Shown here: positions 8,178 to 15,947 of the stretch, piece by piece | Layout: each line of letters opens with the position of its first letter | How positions within the stretch are numbered: the stretch's first letter is position 1 | Assembly: GCA_963833465.1 (NCBI GenBank) | Contig: CAWHXW010000003.1 | Span: forward strand, 434,001 to 498,000 | From: Fen-1298 sp963833465 | GTDB taxonomy: Bacteria; Bacteroidota; Ignavibacteria; UBA10030 | Length of the DNA stretch: 64,000 bases | Direction: 5' to 3' | Position numbers and translations under genes: made by a program | Notes under the pieces: generated by a model | Seen by the model: the letters and a program-made list of their open reading frames with translations, nothing else | Database searches by the model: none | Told to the model about the DNA's origin: nothing

Positions 8178-8848
8178 GTGTCGTTACAATTGAACGAAAA
8201 GTATTGGAGAAAAATGATGAAATTGCTGAAAAAAACCGCAAACTATTTCAAAACTACGGTGCATTTGTAGTGAATATTGTCAGCTCTCCAGGTTCCGGCA
8301 AGACAAGTATTTTAGAGCGAACATTAGAGCATCTGAAAAGCAAACTTCAAGTTGCGGTTATTGAAGGCGACGTACAAACAGATTTTGATGCGCAGCGCGT
8401 AGCAAAGTTTGGTGTGCCGGTCGTGCAGATTGTTACAAACGGAGGCTGCCATCTTGATGCAAAATTAGTCCAGGATGCGCTCGGCAATATTGACTTAAAA
8501 GGTATCCAACTGCTCGTCATTGAGAATGTAGGAAATCTCGTGTGTCCCGCTAACTACGATTTAGGCGAACATATAAAAGTGGTAGTGGCAAGCACCACAG
8601 AAGGGGACGACAAACCGTTGAAGTATCCGGCAATGTTCCGAAATGCTTCTGTTCTTCTTATCAATAAAATTGATTTACTTCCTTATTTAAATTGTAATAT
8701 TACAGATTTGAAAAACAATGCACTCCGAATTAACCCGTTATTGAATGTATTTGAAACATCATGCACAACAAAACAAGGTATAGATATATGGTGTGTTTGG
8801 TTAGAGCAACAAGTAAAGAATACAAAGGAAAAATTAAAAAAAGTATAA
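8174..8848 (+). CDS. hypB: hydrogenase nickel-incorporation GTPase HypB
   Basis: HypB is a SIMIBI-class GTPase that powers nickel transfer from HypA to the hydrogenase precursor. The 224-residue protein shows the P-loop SSPGSGKTS (37-45), the switch region EGDVQTDFDAQR, the interface metal site G-C92-H93, C124 in NLVCP, and NKIDLLPY for guanine recognition. The His-rich N-terminal tail and CxxCGC high-affinity nickel site of some homologues are absent, so it is the short form. The C-terminus is Lys-rich. It overlaps hypA by four bases and is followed by 155 bases without a gene. Confidence 0.96.
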   Translation: MSVVTIERKVLEKNDEIAEKNRKLFQNYGAFVVNIVSSPGSGKTSILERTLEHLKSKLQVAVIEGDVQTDFDAQRVAKFGVPVVQIVTNGGCHLDAKLVQDALGNIDLKGIQLLVIENVGNLVCPANYDLGEHIKVVVASTTEGDDKPLKYPAMFRNASVLLINKIDLLPYLNCNITDLKNNALRINPLLNVFETSCTTKQGIDIWCVWLEQQVKNTKEKLKKV

Positions 8849-9003
8849 CGAAAAAAATCGATAATAAATTACCGAATCTCAAAATTATTTAATTACAAAC
8901 GTCTAATTTTCATTTGCTGATTACCTACGACGAATTAGCAGTGAAACAAGAAAATAACTTATGACACAATTAAATATAAAATCAACAATTTATCTCAACA
9001 GCA

Positions 9004-9432
9004 ATGAGTGAAGTCTTTATCATTGGTTACGGCAACACACTTCGCGGCGATGATGCGGCTGGAATTCGAGCTGCCGAGTTAATTGCAAAATATCATCCTG
9101 AATTCAAATATACTTATTTGCACCAGCTTTTGCCTGAATTAGCGGAACAAATCGCTGAATGTGATCTCGTTTTTTTTATCGACGCACAAAAAGATATCAC
9201 ACAATTAAATGCTCGATCAATCACGCCCGACATTGAAGCAGATCAGCCGCATTCCCATTTCATCTCACCCGAATCTCTTCTTTCACTCAGTCAGCAGTTG
9301 TACGGGCGAGCACCATCTAAAGCATACGTTATCGGTATTCCAGCATCAGAGTTTGAATTCAGCGAAGAAATGTCTGCTCCGACATTAAAAGCCGTAGATG
9401 AATGCATAAAGTTGATAGAAAAGTTTTTATGA
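9004..9432 (+). CDS. hydrogenase maturation endopeptidase (HyaD/HybD/HoxW type)
   Basis: A 142-residue hydrogenase maturation protease, which trims the C-terminal tail of the [NiFe]-hydrogenase large subunit once nickel is inserted. The signature GYGNTLRGDDAAGIRAAE (8-25) carries D16, the position of the first nickel ligand, and FFIDAQ provides D60, the second. H83 or H85 would be the third. The length suits the family. No clear ribosome site precedes the ATG. The surrounding hypA, hypB and nikR support the assignment; the substrate hydrogenase group cannot be told from sequence alone. Confidence 0.92.
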   Translation: MSEVFIIGYGNTLRGDDAAGIRAAELIAKYHPEFKYTYLHQLLPELAEQIAECDLVFFIDAQKDITQLNARSITPDIEADQPHSHFISPESLLSLSQQLYGRAPSKAYVIGIPASEFEFSEEMSAPTLKAVDECIKLIEKFL

Positions 9433-9503
9433 CTTGTTCCATATAGATCGTACCTTGATAAAAATTGAGATACATTTTACAATAATTATCGCGCAAGGAT
9501 ACT

Positions 9504-9968
9504 ATGAATAAATTAATTCGATTTGGAATTTCAATGGAAAATAGTTTGCTCCACGAATTCGACCATTTGATTTCACATAAGGGATACGATAACCGTTCTG
9601 AAGCTGTACGTGATATAGTTAGGGAAAAGCTCGTCGAAGAAAACATTCAAGCGCCCAATGCTTTTGTTTACGGCGCCCTCGTGTTTATGTACGATCATCA
9701 TAAACGGGAATTAGAAAAATCCCTTTCCAATCTCCAGCATAATTATTTTGAAAATATTATCTCGAATACCCATGTGCATGTTGATCACGATCATTGCCTG
9801 GAAGTCATCTTACTCAAAGGGAAAACAAGAAACCTTAAAATGATTGCAGAAAAGATTCTCAGCTTCAAAGGAGTGAAGCATGGCAAGTTGACACTGACCA
9901 CTTCCCTTCAAAATTATGCTTATCGGAAACACTCCTCTAAAAAAAAGCATGCACACGCATATCAATAA
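9504..9968 (+). CDS. nikR: nickel-responsive transcriptional regulator NikR
   Basis: NikR is a tetrameric ribbon-helix-helix repressor or activator controlled by Ni2+. Residues 1-45 are the DNA-binding domain (IRFGISMENSLLHEFDHLI, then NRSEAVRDIVRE). The ACT-like metal domain has H90, H92 and C98 in THVHVDHDHCLEV and H79 in NLQH. These match E. coli ligands H87, H89, C95 and H76 with a constant offset of three. The C-terminal tail is His/Lys-rich (SSKKKHAHA), which may bind extra metal. It lies between the hydrogenase protease and the TonB receptor, its most likely target. Confidence 0.96.
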   Translation: MNKLIRFGISMENSLLHEFDHLISHKGYDNRSEAVRDIVREKLVEENIQAPNAFVYGALVFMYDHHKRELEKSLSNLQHNYFENIISNTHVHVDHDHCLEVILLKGKTRNLKMIAEKILSFKGVKHGKLTLTTSLQNYAYRKHSSKKKHAHAYQ

Positions 9969-10046
9969 TTTTGTGAAATCACAAACCGAATAACTGGTAT
10001 TTCGATTTCATCTAAATAAATCCCTTGCTTTTACTGTAACACTTTT

Positions 10047-10071
10047 GTATTATTCGTAGCACGATTAATGC
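10047..10071. promoter_or_regulatory. 25-bp palindrome upstream of the TonB receptor (candidate NikR operator)
   Basis: The sequence has half-sites GTATTAtTCGT and ACGAtTAATGC around a 3-base centre, so 9 of 11 positions pair on each side. Read as GTATTA-N13-TAATGC, its layout resembles the GTGTTAC-N13/14-GTAACAC NikR boxes described in some proteobacteria. It lies 180 bases before the receptor gene and 79 bases after nikR. NikR binding is an inference from position and symmetry. Confidence 0.5.
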
Positions 10072-10250
10072 TTATGCTTTATTATCAAAAGGACAGCGAT
10101 TTGAATTATAATCAAGATATTAAATTTATCTGCCTCATGTTTACCGGTGTTATGACTATTATTTGGAAATCCTACTACTAAATGTCGCCGATATAAAATA
10201 TTTATTCTTGTACAACTTTAAAATCTAAAATAAAAGGATAAAATAATATC

Positions 10251-12089
10251 ATGAAAATTATAAAGCTCCTTTCAATATTTATTCTTCTTCATAATTCTAT
10301 TCTTTTTTCTCAATACAAAAATAACAGAGATACAGTAAAAACCTATTCTATCGATCCAGTAACGGTAACAGCGACACAGACAGAAATTCCACGATGCTTG
10401 GTTTCGCCATCAATCAGTGTTATCCCATTGGAGGAGATTAAAGCAAATCCGGACAAATCCATTTTTTCCATCATCAGCCAGGATGTGCCAGGTGTGTTTG
10501 TAACAGAGCGAGATGTATTAGGATTTGGAGTAAATTCGGCAGCAGGTCAAATTAATATACGCGGTATTGGAGGCAGTCCCAATAATGAAGTGCTAACGTT
10601 AATAGATGGACGGCCGCAATATATGGGGTGGTTTGGCCATCCAATAGATGACGGATATCTTGCAACAAATATCGATCACGTTGAAATCATTCGCGGCCCG
10701 GCGTCTATGTTGTACGGCTCCAATGCGATGGGTGGTGTGATTAATATTATTACACACGCTTCCCAGCAAGAAGGAATGTCCGGTAATGCATCAATTTCGT
10801 ACGGAAGTTATGATGCACAGCAGTATGGCGCGCACCTCGGATACCAGCAGAATGGCTGGAATATTCTTGGCTCGTTCACGTATGAACATACGGATGGCTC
10901 ACGCCCATGGTCTGAATATACCGCCAACAGCGGTTACTTAAAAACTTCCTACGAAATAAACGACCAATATAAATTTTCTCTCGATGGAAGTTTGACAAAA
11001 TTTGAAACCTACGATCCCGGAACGATTTCTTCTCCCGATACAAACGATTGGATGCACATTAGCCGAGGATATGTTGGCGCATCATTGGAAAATGATTATG
11101 GTATTTCGAAAGGCGGCGTTCGGCTGACATATAATTTTGGGCACAATGAACTCGATCCGATATATAATGCCAGCTGGGTATCGGATGATCATCTTACTGC
11201 AATAAATCTCTATCAAAAACTAATGCTTTTCAAAAATAATACAATTGCTGCCGGAATCGATATTCAAGAAAATGGTGGTACAGGTTCTAATATGTATGCA
11301 AATTTCGGAACACATTCCATAAGAGATTATGCCGGTTATGTAAGCGTGCAGCAAAAGTTTTTTGATCGTCTATTGGCAAATGCCGGCGTTCGCTATGCTC
11401 ATAACAGTTATTTTGGAAATATCGTTGTCCCGCAAGGCGGTTTAAATTATCAATTGGATCAGGAAACTTTTGTCCGTGCGTCGATAGGAAAAGGATACCG
11501 TGCACCTCAGGTATTTGAATTATTTCAAATGACACCAACAGTTTCTATATTGAATCCGGAAGAATTATGGAACTATGAAATTGGTGCCTCTCATACTTTC
11601 GGCCAAACAGCAATTGTAGATATTGCCGGATTCGATATGGACGTGAAAAACACAATTATCGATCAATGGTACTCGATGCATACTTTTAATTCCGGCGGGT
11701 CACATTACGGCGGTGTAGAAGCTTCAATGCAATGGTTTATTGTGAATGGTTTAAAAGCAAACGCAAATTATTCGTTTACCGATATTGGTGAACAGACAAT
11801 CCAAGTTCCGAAACACAAAGCGTATCTAGGCGCTGAGTATCGTTGGAATATTTTAATAGCGTCTCTCAGCGCACAATATGTCAAGTCGATTTATGGAATG
11901 AATGATACGTATTCGATTGTGAAGCTGCTGGATTACACTAATGTTGAAGCAAGATTCGGCGCACAAATTACAGAGAAGTTTTCTCTGTCGCTCAGTGCCC
12001 GAAACTTACTGAATCAATCCTATCAAACGATATATGGTTATTCTATGCCGGGAAGAACTGTGAATATTAATATGAACGTGCAACAATAA
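10251..12089 (+). CDS. TonB-dependent outer-membrane receptor (probably metal or metallophore)
   Basis: A 612-residue TonB-dependent receptor with signal peptide (1-20, ending near FSQ), a plug domain (about 40-165: QINIRGIGGSPNNEVLTLIDG, then VEIIRGPASMLYGSNAMGGVINI) and a 22-strand-type barrel. The barrel ends YSMPGRTVNINMNVQQ, typical of the last strand. It imports scarce ligands through the outer membrane using TonB energy. Its place directly after nikR, behind a palindrome, suggests nickel or a nickel/cobalt chelate as ligand, but the sequence alone does not fix the substrate. A secreted cupin gene follows after 37 bases and is probably co-transcribed. Confidence 0.92.
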   Translation: MKIIKLLSIFILLHNSILFSQYKNNRDTVKTYSIDPVTVTATQTEIPRCLVSPSISVIPLEEIKANPDKSIFSIISQDVPGVFVTERDVLGFGVNSAAGQINIRGIGGSPNNEVLTLIDGRPQYMGWFGHPIDDGYLATNIDHVEIIRGPASMLYGSNAMGGVINIITHASQQEGMSGNASISYGSYDAQQYGAHLGYQQNGWNILGSFTYEHTDGSRPWSEYTANSGYLKTSYEINDQYKFSLDGSLTKFETYDPGTISSPDTNDWMHISRGYVGASLENDYGISKGGVRLTYNFGHNELDPIYNASWVSDDHLTAINLYQKLMLFKNNTIAAGIDIQENGGTGSNMYANFGTHSIRDYAGYVSVQQKFFDRLLANAGVRYAHNSYFGNIVVPQGGLNYQLDQETFVRASIGKGYRAPQVFELFQMTPTVSILNPEELWNYEIGASHTFGQTAIVDIAGFDMDVKNTIIDQWYSMHTFNSGGSHYGGVEASMQWFIVNGLKANANYSFTDIGEQTIQVPKHKAYLGAEYRWNILIASLSAQYVKSIYGMNDTYSIVKLLDYTNVEARFGAQITEKFSLSLSARNLLNQSYQTIYGYSMPGRTVNINMNVQQ

Positions 12090-12126
12090 AAGAAAATATT
12101 ATCATACCATCAAAGGAAAAATAATA

Positions 12127-12543
12127 ATGGAAAAGAACAATTATGTGTTTCAGGTCTTATTTGCACTGATCTTAATTTTTATAATATCACTTCATTCCTA
12201 TGCACAAAAGAATCCTGCCAAATTAAAAGCGAAATTGATTACACTTGATCAAACTTCATCCATCTCAACTCAGGTTCTTCATGGTTCACGTGAAACTGTG
12301 TCTATGCGCTCTGGATATATCGTGCTCTCTCCCTCAAAATCAGTCGGAAGGCACAGCACAAGAAATAATGAGGAAGCTATCGTTGTGTTATCGGGAACAG
12401 GAGAATTTAAAATTATCGGAGGATCAACATTACATCTACAGCCCTACTGTGTTGCATACTGTCCTCCAAATACCGTGCACGATGTGACGAATACAGGCAC
12501 CGATACATTGCGATATATCTATATCGTTGCTAGAGCGAAATAA
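12127..12543 (+). CDS. secreted single-domain cupin protein
   Basis: A 138-residue protein with a clear signal peptide (hydrophobic residues 8-23, cleavage near SYA-QK) and one cupin_2 barrel. Motif 1 is seen in VGRHSTRNNEEAIVVLSGTGEF and motif 2 in YCPPNTVHDVTNTG, giving a possible metal site of His, Glu/Asn and His. It would act in the periplasm. It follows the TonB receptor closely, with AAAGGA before its ATG, so a role in binding or handling the imported ligand is plausible but unproven. It converges on larB with a 16-base gap. Confidence 0.85.
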   Translation: MEKNNYVFQVLFALILIFIISLHSYAQKNPAKLKAKLITLDQTSSISTQVLHGSRETVSMRSGYIVLSPSKSVGRHSTRNNEEAIVVLSGTGEFKIIGGSTLHLQPYCVAYCPPNTVHDVTNTGTDTLRYIYIVARAK

Positions 12544-12559
12544 TAAAGACTATCGAAAT

Positions 12560-13300
12560 TTATTTCGTTGCAGATTTAGCGGTGATAAGTGAAAGAATTT
12601 TGAAAGCTGCTGCTGCCGCTCCAACACCGTTATCAATATTAACAACCGAAACTCCTGGAGCACAGCTTGTGAGCATTGCAAAGAGCGCAGTGAAACCAGA
12701 AAGAGCAGTGCCATATCCGACACTTGTGGGCAGTGCTATGATTGGCTGCGGATAAAGTCCTGCAATGACGCTTGGGAGCGCGCCTTCCATCCCGGCTGCA
12801 ACAATTAGAACATCACAATCGCGCAGTTTTGTATCGTTCGAAAACAGACGATGAATTCCGGCAACACCAACATCAAAAACTCTTTGAACTTCTACACCGA
12901 GACTTTCTAAAACGAGCGCCGCTTCTTCGCACGCTGTAATATCGGTGGTTCCGGCGGAAACAATACCAATTCGTCTCCCAGAAACTTGCGGCAACGGTTT
13001 CCCGATACGGAAGGAACGCGCATCTTTTAAAAACAATCCCTGTGGAAAAGCTTTTCTTAATTGAGGGAAAAATTCCTTCGGGCATCGCGTTCCAAGCACA
13101 AGCTTTTGATTTGCATAAAGCGCTTTGGCAATTGTAATAATGCGATCTATAGATTTATTTTCACAATAAATTACTTCAGGAATTGAAGTCCGATCCCGGC
13201 GGGAAATATCTAACTTTGCATACTCTTTAATAGTATGCAATGACGATGAATGAAGATGTTCTTTTTTTTGAATCAATGAACGGGATTTTCTATTTTGCAT
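12560..13300 (-). CDS. larB: LarB, pyridinium-3,5-biscarboxylate mononucleotide synthase
   Basis: LarB carboxylates nicotinate adenine dinucleotide at C5 and releases AMP, the first step of nickel-pincer nucleotide cofactor synthesis. The 246-residue protein has a C-terminal domain of the PurE/AIR carboxylase family (about 108-246) with RRIGIVSAGTTDITACEEA, AAGMEGALPSVIAGL, PTSVGYGTALSGFTAL and the glycine/alanine-rich NIDNGVGAAAAAF. The N-terminal 100 residues are the LarB-specific part. Its start overlaps larE by 11 bases in the same operon. LarC, the nickel-inserting cyclometallase, and LarA, lactate racemase, are not in the window. Confidence 0.95.
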   Translation of the reverse strand: MQNRKSRSLIQKKEHLHSSSLHTIKEYAKLDISRRDRTSIPEVIYCENKSIDRIITIAKALYANQKLVLGTRCPKEFFPQLRKAFPQGLFLKDARSFRIGKPLPQVSGRRIGIVSAGTTDITACEEAALVLESLGVEVQRVFDVGVAGIHRLFSNDTKLRDCDVLIVAAGMEGALPSVIAGLYPQPIIALPTSVGYGTALSGFTALFAMLTSCAPGVSVVNIDNGVGAAAAAFKILSLITAKSATK

Positions 13301-14093
13301 TCTGTATAATCTCCCGATTGAGCTTTCCCGATTTAAACCCTTCTTTATCGATTAGTACTTCCTTGTATCCCAACGATTTTAAAAAGCTCTGCACATCGTT
13401 AAATATCGCTGTCAACTTAGGGATAGTCCAATCATCAACCTCAATTTTTGCCGTTGTTTGAAAGTGTCGCACACGCACATTTGTAAATCCTTTTTCTCGA
13501 ATATACCGTTCCGCCTGAGCAATCATGTTGATTGAAGTTCTATCAATTATTGTTCCGTACAGAATTCTTGAAGAAAGACATGGCGCAGACGGTTTATCGT
13601 AGTTCGGCAAGCCATATAATAGAGCAGCATCGCGCACATCCTGTTTCGTAAATTTGGATTCAATCAATGGAGATCGAACCTGATATTCTTTTGCGGCAAT
13701 TCTGCCAGGGCGATAATCACCAATATCATCTAAATTTGCGCCATCAAGAATATAATCTATGTCTTCTGTTTTTGCGATTTCCCCAAGCCGCTTATATAAT
13801 TCCTGTTTACAAAAATAGCATCGGTTCACAGGATTGGTTGCGTAATTTTTTATTTCAAGTTCGTTGTATACAATTTCCTGAAAATTGAAATGATGCTTTT
13901 TAGCAATACCTCTTGCAAGATTAACATCTTCCTCTGTAATTGTTTCCGTCCTTGCCAAAACAATTAATGCGTTATTGCCAAGTACTTTGTTGGCAACAAA
14001 CGCAACAAGTGTCGAATCCACTCCGCCGGAGTACCCGATAATTACCTTTCCCCAACTTTTAATAAGAGCATCAAGCTGTTTTGTTTTTTGCAT
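13290..14093 (-). CDS. larE: LarE, sulfur transferase for the nickel-pincer cofactor
   Basis: LarE is an ATP-pyrophosphatase-type enzyme that activates the carboxylates made by LarB and replaces them with thiocarboxylates. The 267-residue protein has the PP-loop SGGVDS (22-27), CYFC (C92, C95), the DGANLDDIGDYRPG loop and PSAPCLSSR with C172. C172 corresponds to the cysteine that is sacrificed in Lactobacillus LarE. The extra C92/C95 pair fits the three-cysteine type reported to hold a [4Fe-4S] cluster in some homologues, so this LarE may be catalytic rather than sacrificial (inference). It heads the larE-larB operon. Confidence 0.94.
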   Translation of the reverse strand: MQKTKQLDALIKSWGKVIIGYSGGVDSTLVAFVANKVLGNNALIVLARTETITEEDVNLARGIAKKHHFNFQEIVYNELEIKNYATNPVNRCYFCKQELYKRLGEIAKTEDIDYILDGANLDDIGDYRPGRIAAKEYQVRSPLIESKFTKQDVRDAALLYGLPNYDKPSAPCLSSRILYGTIIDRTSINMIAQAERYIREKGFTNVRVRHFQTTAKIEVDDWTIPKLTAIFNDVQSFLKSLGYKEVLIDKEGFKSGKLNREIIQNAK

Positions 14094-14832
14094 GAATGAC
14101 CTTTATGTCTTTGCAATAATCTACGAAAAAGAAATGAAAGCTGCTTATATGTGTTTTGAAATATTCTCATTAATTTATTAATACAAGCAATTTATACCGA
14201 CAGATTGTTAAAAAACAACGTTCCTAATGAATTGCTCTATGTTCACACTCAGACCTTTTGCAAATCCTATTCAAAGATCAACATCTGCACGGAAGAAGTT
14301 GCATAATTGCCGATTGATGATCGCTATCTGTTTCTCAGTTACGATACACTTCATCGAGCCAATAAAAATGATATCGCTGAAACTCAGGATGTCCGTTTCC
14401 AGACCACATTTTTAATTCTCAGAAATGATTTTCAATTTAGTTGCTTGTTGATAAAAAATATTTTGAGCTAAATCGAAGTGATCAAAGTTCATTACTTTGT
14501 TTCATTTTGCTGGAGCTGGCATTAATCTACATGAATGAATTGGAATTAACTACGGTTAGACGATTTCAAGCCCCGGCGCCTGTTAAAGAAGTGAACAATG
14601 TCGCACAAAAGGACTTTGTAAAACAAATTCTCGTCGATATGCTCAAAAAAGGAATTCTTCATATCGTACCGAAGAATATGTTGAGCACAAAAAGATGTAT
14701 AATTGTGCATCGATAGAAAGAATTATAAAGATAAAGTTTTTTATTTTGAATATGGATTACTTTTAAATTCATTACTATATTTACAATAATTCACAATCGA
14801 AAGAATTTTTTAAAACCAAAAGGAGGAATACA
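14094..14832. other. long intergenic region with possible gene remnants
   Basis: About 740 bases between larE (minus) and bacterioferritin (plus). It must hold promoters for both. Coding-like pieces occur: the plus frame around 14310-14420 reads YLFLSYDTLHRANKNDI and ends soon after, following an in-frame stop at its 5' side. An ORF at 14531-14716 gives 61 residues (MNELELTTVRRFQAPAPVKE) with no recognised family and no ribosome site. I read these as possible relics rather than working genes. Confidence 0.35.
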
Positions 14833-15303
14833 ATGAATGGAAATGAAAAGATTCTTACAACGCTGAACGAAATGCTTGCAGAGGAACTAACTGCTATCAG
14901 TCAATACATGGTGCATTCGGAAATGTGTGATAACTGGGGTTATCAAAAACTTCATAAAGCTCTCGAAAAACAAGCCATTGATGAAATGAAACATGCAGAA
15001 TGGTTGATAGGAAGGATTTTATTTCTCGAAGGGACGCCGATCGTGTCCAAACTTCACCCGATGAAAATCGGCGCAGATGTTCCCACTATGCTGGCAAATG
15101 ACAGCAATGGTGAACAAACTGCGGTACAGTTATACAACAAAGCCATTATGGTCGCACGCGAAGTTGTCGATAACGGGACAGCTGATTTATTAACAAAAAT
15201 TCTGCTAATGGAAGAAGCGCATGGTGATTGGTTAGACCAGCAGCGAGAGATTATAAGTCAAATTGGTTTGCAAAATTTTCTTGCGAATCAAATCGGCGAA
15301 TAG
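14833..15303 (+). CDS. bfr: bacterioferritin
   Basis: Bacterioferritin forms a 24-subunit iron-storage shell with a diiron ferroxidase centre and haem between subunit pairs. The 156-residue protein aligns with E. coli Bfr without offset: ferroxidase ligands E18, E51, H54, E94, E127 and H130 are all present. Met52, the haem ligand, is in IDEMKHAEW. RILFLEGTP and the ending GLQNFLANQIGE are family hallmarks. A strong AAAAGGAGG lies eight bases before the ATG, unusual for this window and consistent with high expression. It is a single gene with a T-rich tract about 50 bases after the stop. Confidence 0.97.
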   Translation: MNGNEKILTTLNEMLAEELTAISQYMVHSEMCDNWGYQKLHKALEKQAIDEMKHAEWLIGRILFLEGTPIVSKLHPMKIGADVPTMLANDSNGEQTAVQLYNKAIMVAREVVDNGTADLLTKILLMEEAHGDWLDQQREIISQIGLQNFLANQIGE

Positions 15304-15448
15304 TATCGGCCAAACATTCGATTCAAGAAGAGTATGCATGAATTTTTCTATGCTCGCTTTTCTTTTAGAAATCAAAACAGAGTGGTTTAAATAAAGGTCG
15401 GTTTGATCTATCGTTTCCGCGCCAAAAAATATTATAAGAACCAAAACT

Positions 15449-15847
15449 ATGTTACGCACAAAATGGCATAAAAATATTTATGCAATTAATTTTGCACTCT
15501 TGTTCACACATCAGATAGATTCGGCATACTGGCAGGAATGGAACTTGTTCGGTATATCAGGAGGCATTCAAATGTTTTTAATCATAAATCTGGCGTTATT
15601 AATAATTGCTATTTATGGTTACAATCGATTGATGAATTGTTCACTTACAGGCAACATAATATCATTTATCATGTCGGTAGTCGGAATATTTGCTTTTTTG
15701 ATTCACAGTTATTTCATATTAACAGGCCATCCTGAATTTACATTGCCTGCATCAGAAATTCTCTTAGTCATAATTCTATTTGTGTCTTTAATTCAAATAG
15801 TTTTGGGAGTATTAACTTATCCAAAGAAAACGTCATCTGCTATTTGA
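15449..15847 (+). CDS. small four-helix integral membrane protein (DUF6713-like)
   Basis: A 132-residue membrane protein with four hydrophobic segments, at about 10-24, 40-58, 67-90 and 101-123. The sequence LLFTHQIDSAYWQEWNLF, placing a polar HQID/EW pair between helices 1 and 2, recalls the DUF6713 family of unknown function. The C-terminus is short, basic and cytoplasmic (YPKKTSSAI). No catalytic motif can be seen. It stands alone between bacterioferritin and the radical SAM gene, 145 bases after the former, so no partner is implied. The family label is from memory of the motif and is tentative. Confidence 0.7.
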   Translation: MLRTKWHKNIYAINFALLFTHQIDSAYWQEWNLFGISGGIQMFLIINLALLIIAIYGYNRLMNCSLTGNIISFIMSVVGIFAFLIHSYFILTGHPEFTLPASEILLVIILFVSLIQIVLGVLTYPKKTSSAI

Positions 15848-15947
15848 CAGTGCAACATTTCTTTTTCTTGATTACTTTATTTAAAATTTTTGTAGGTTAT
15901 TATAAAGTTGGAACAATAAACCAGAGGTTTGTGTTTTAGATAGCAAA

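Noticed and set aside
9970..9985. Palindrome TTTGTGAAATCACAAA just after nikR
   Set aside because: It recalls half-sites of a CRP box, but the central spacing (2 rather than 6 bases) is wrong, it lacks GC for a terminator, and such AT palindromes arise by chance.
14174..14190. 17-base exact repeat TTTATTAATACAAGCAA, also at 42848-42864
   Set aside because: Only two copies in AT-rich spacers, no shared context; chance or a common promoter-like element cannot be separated from one window.
14227..14415. Open frame of 62 codons after the larE start region
   Set aside because: No family, no ribosome site, and a different frame of the same stretch looks more protein-like; treated as non-coding or relic.
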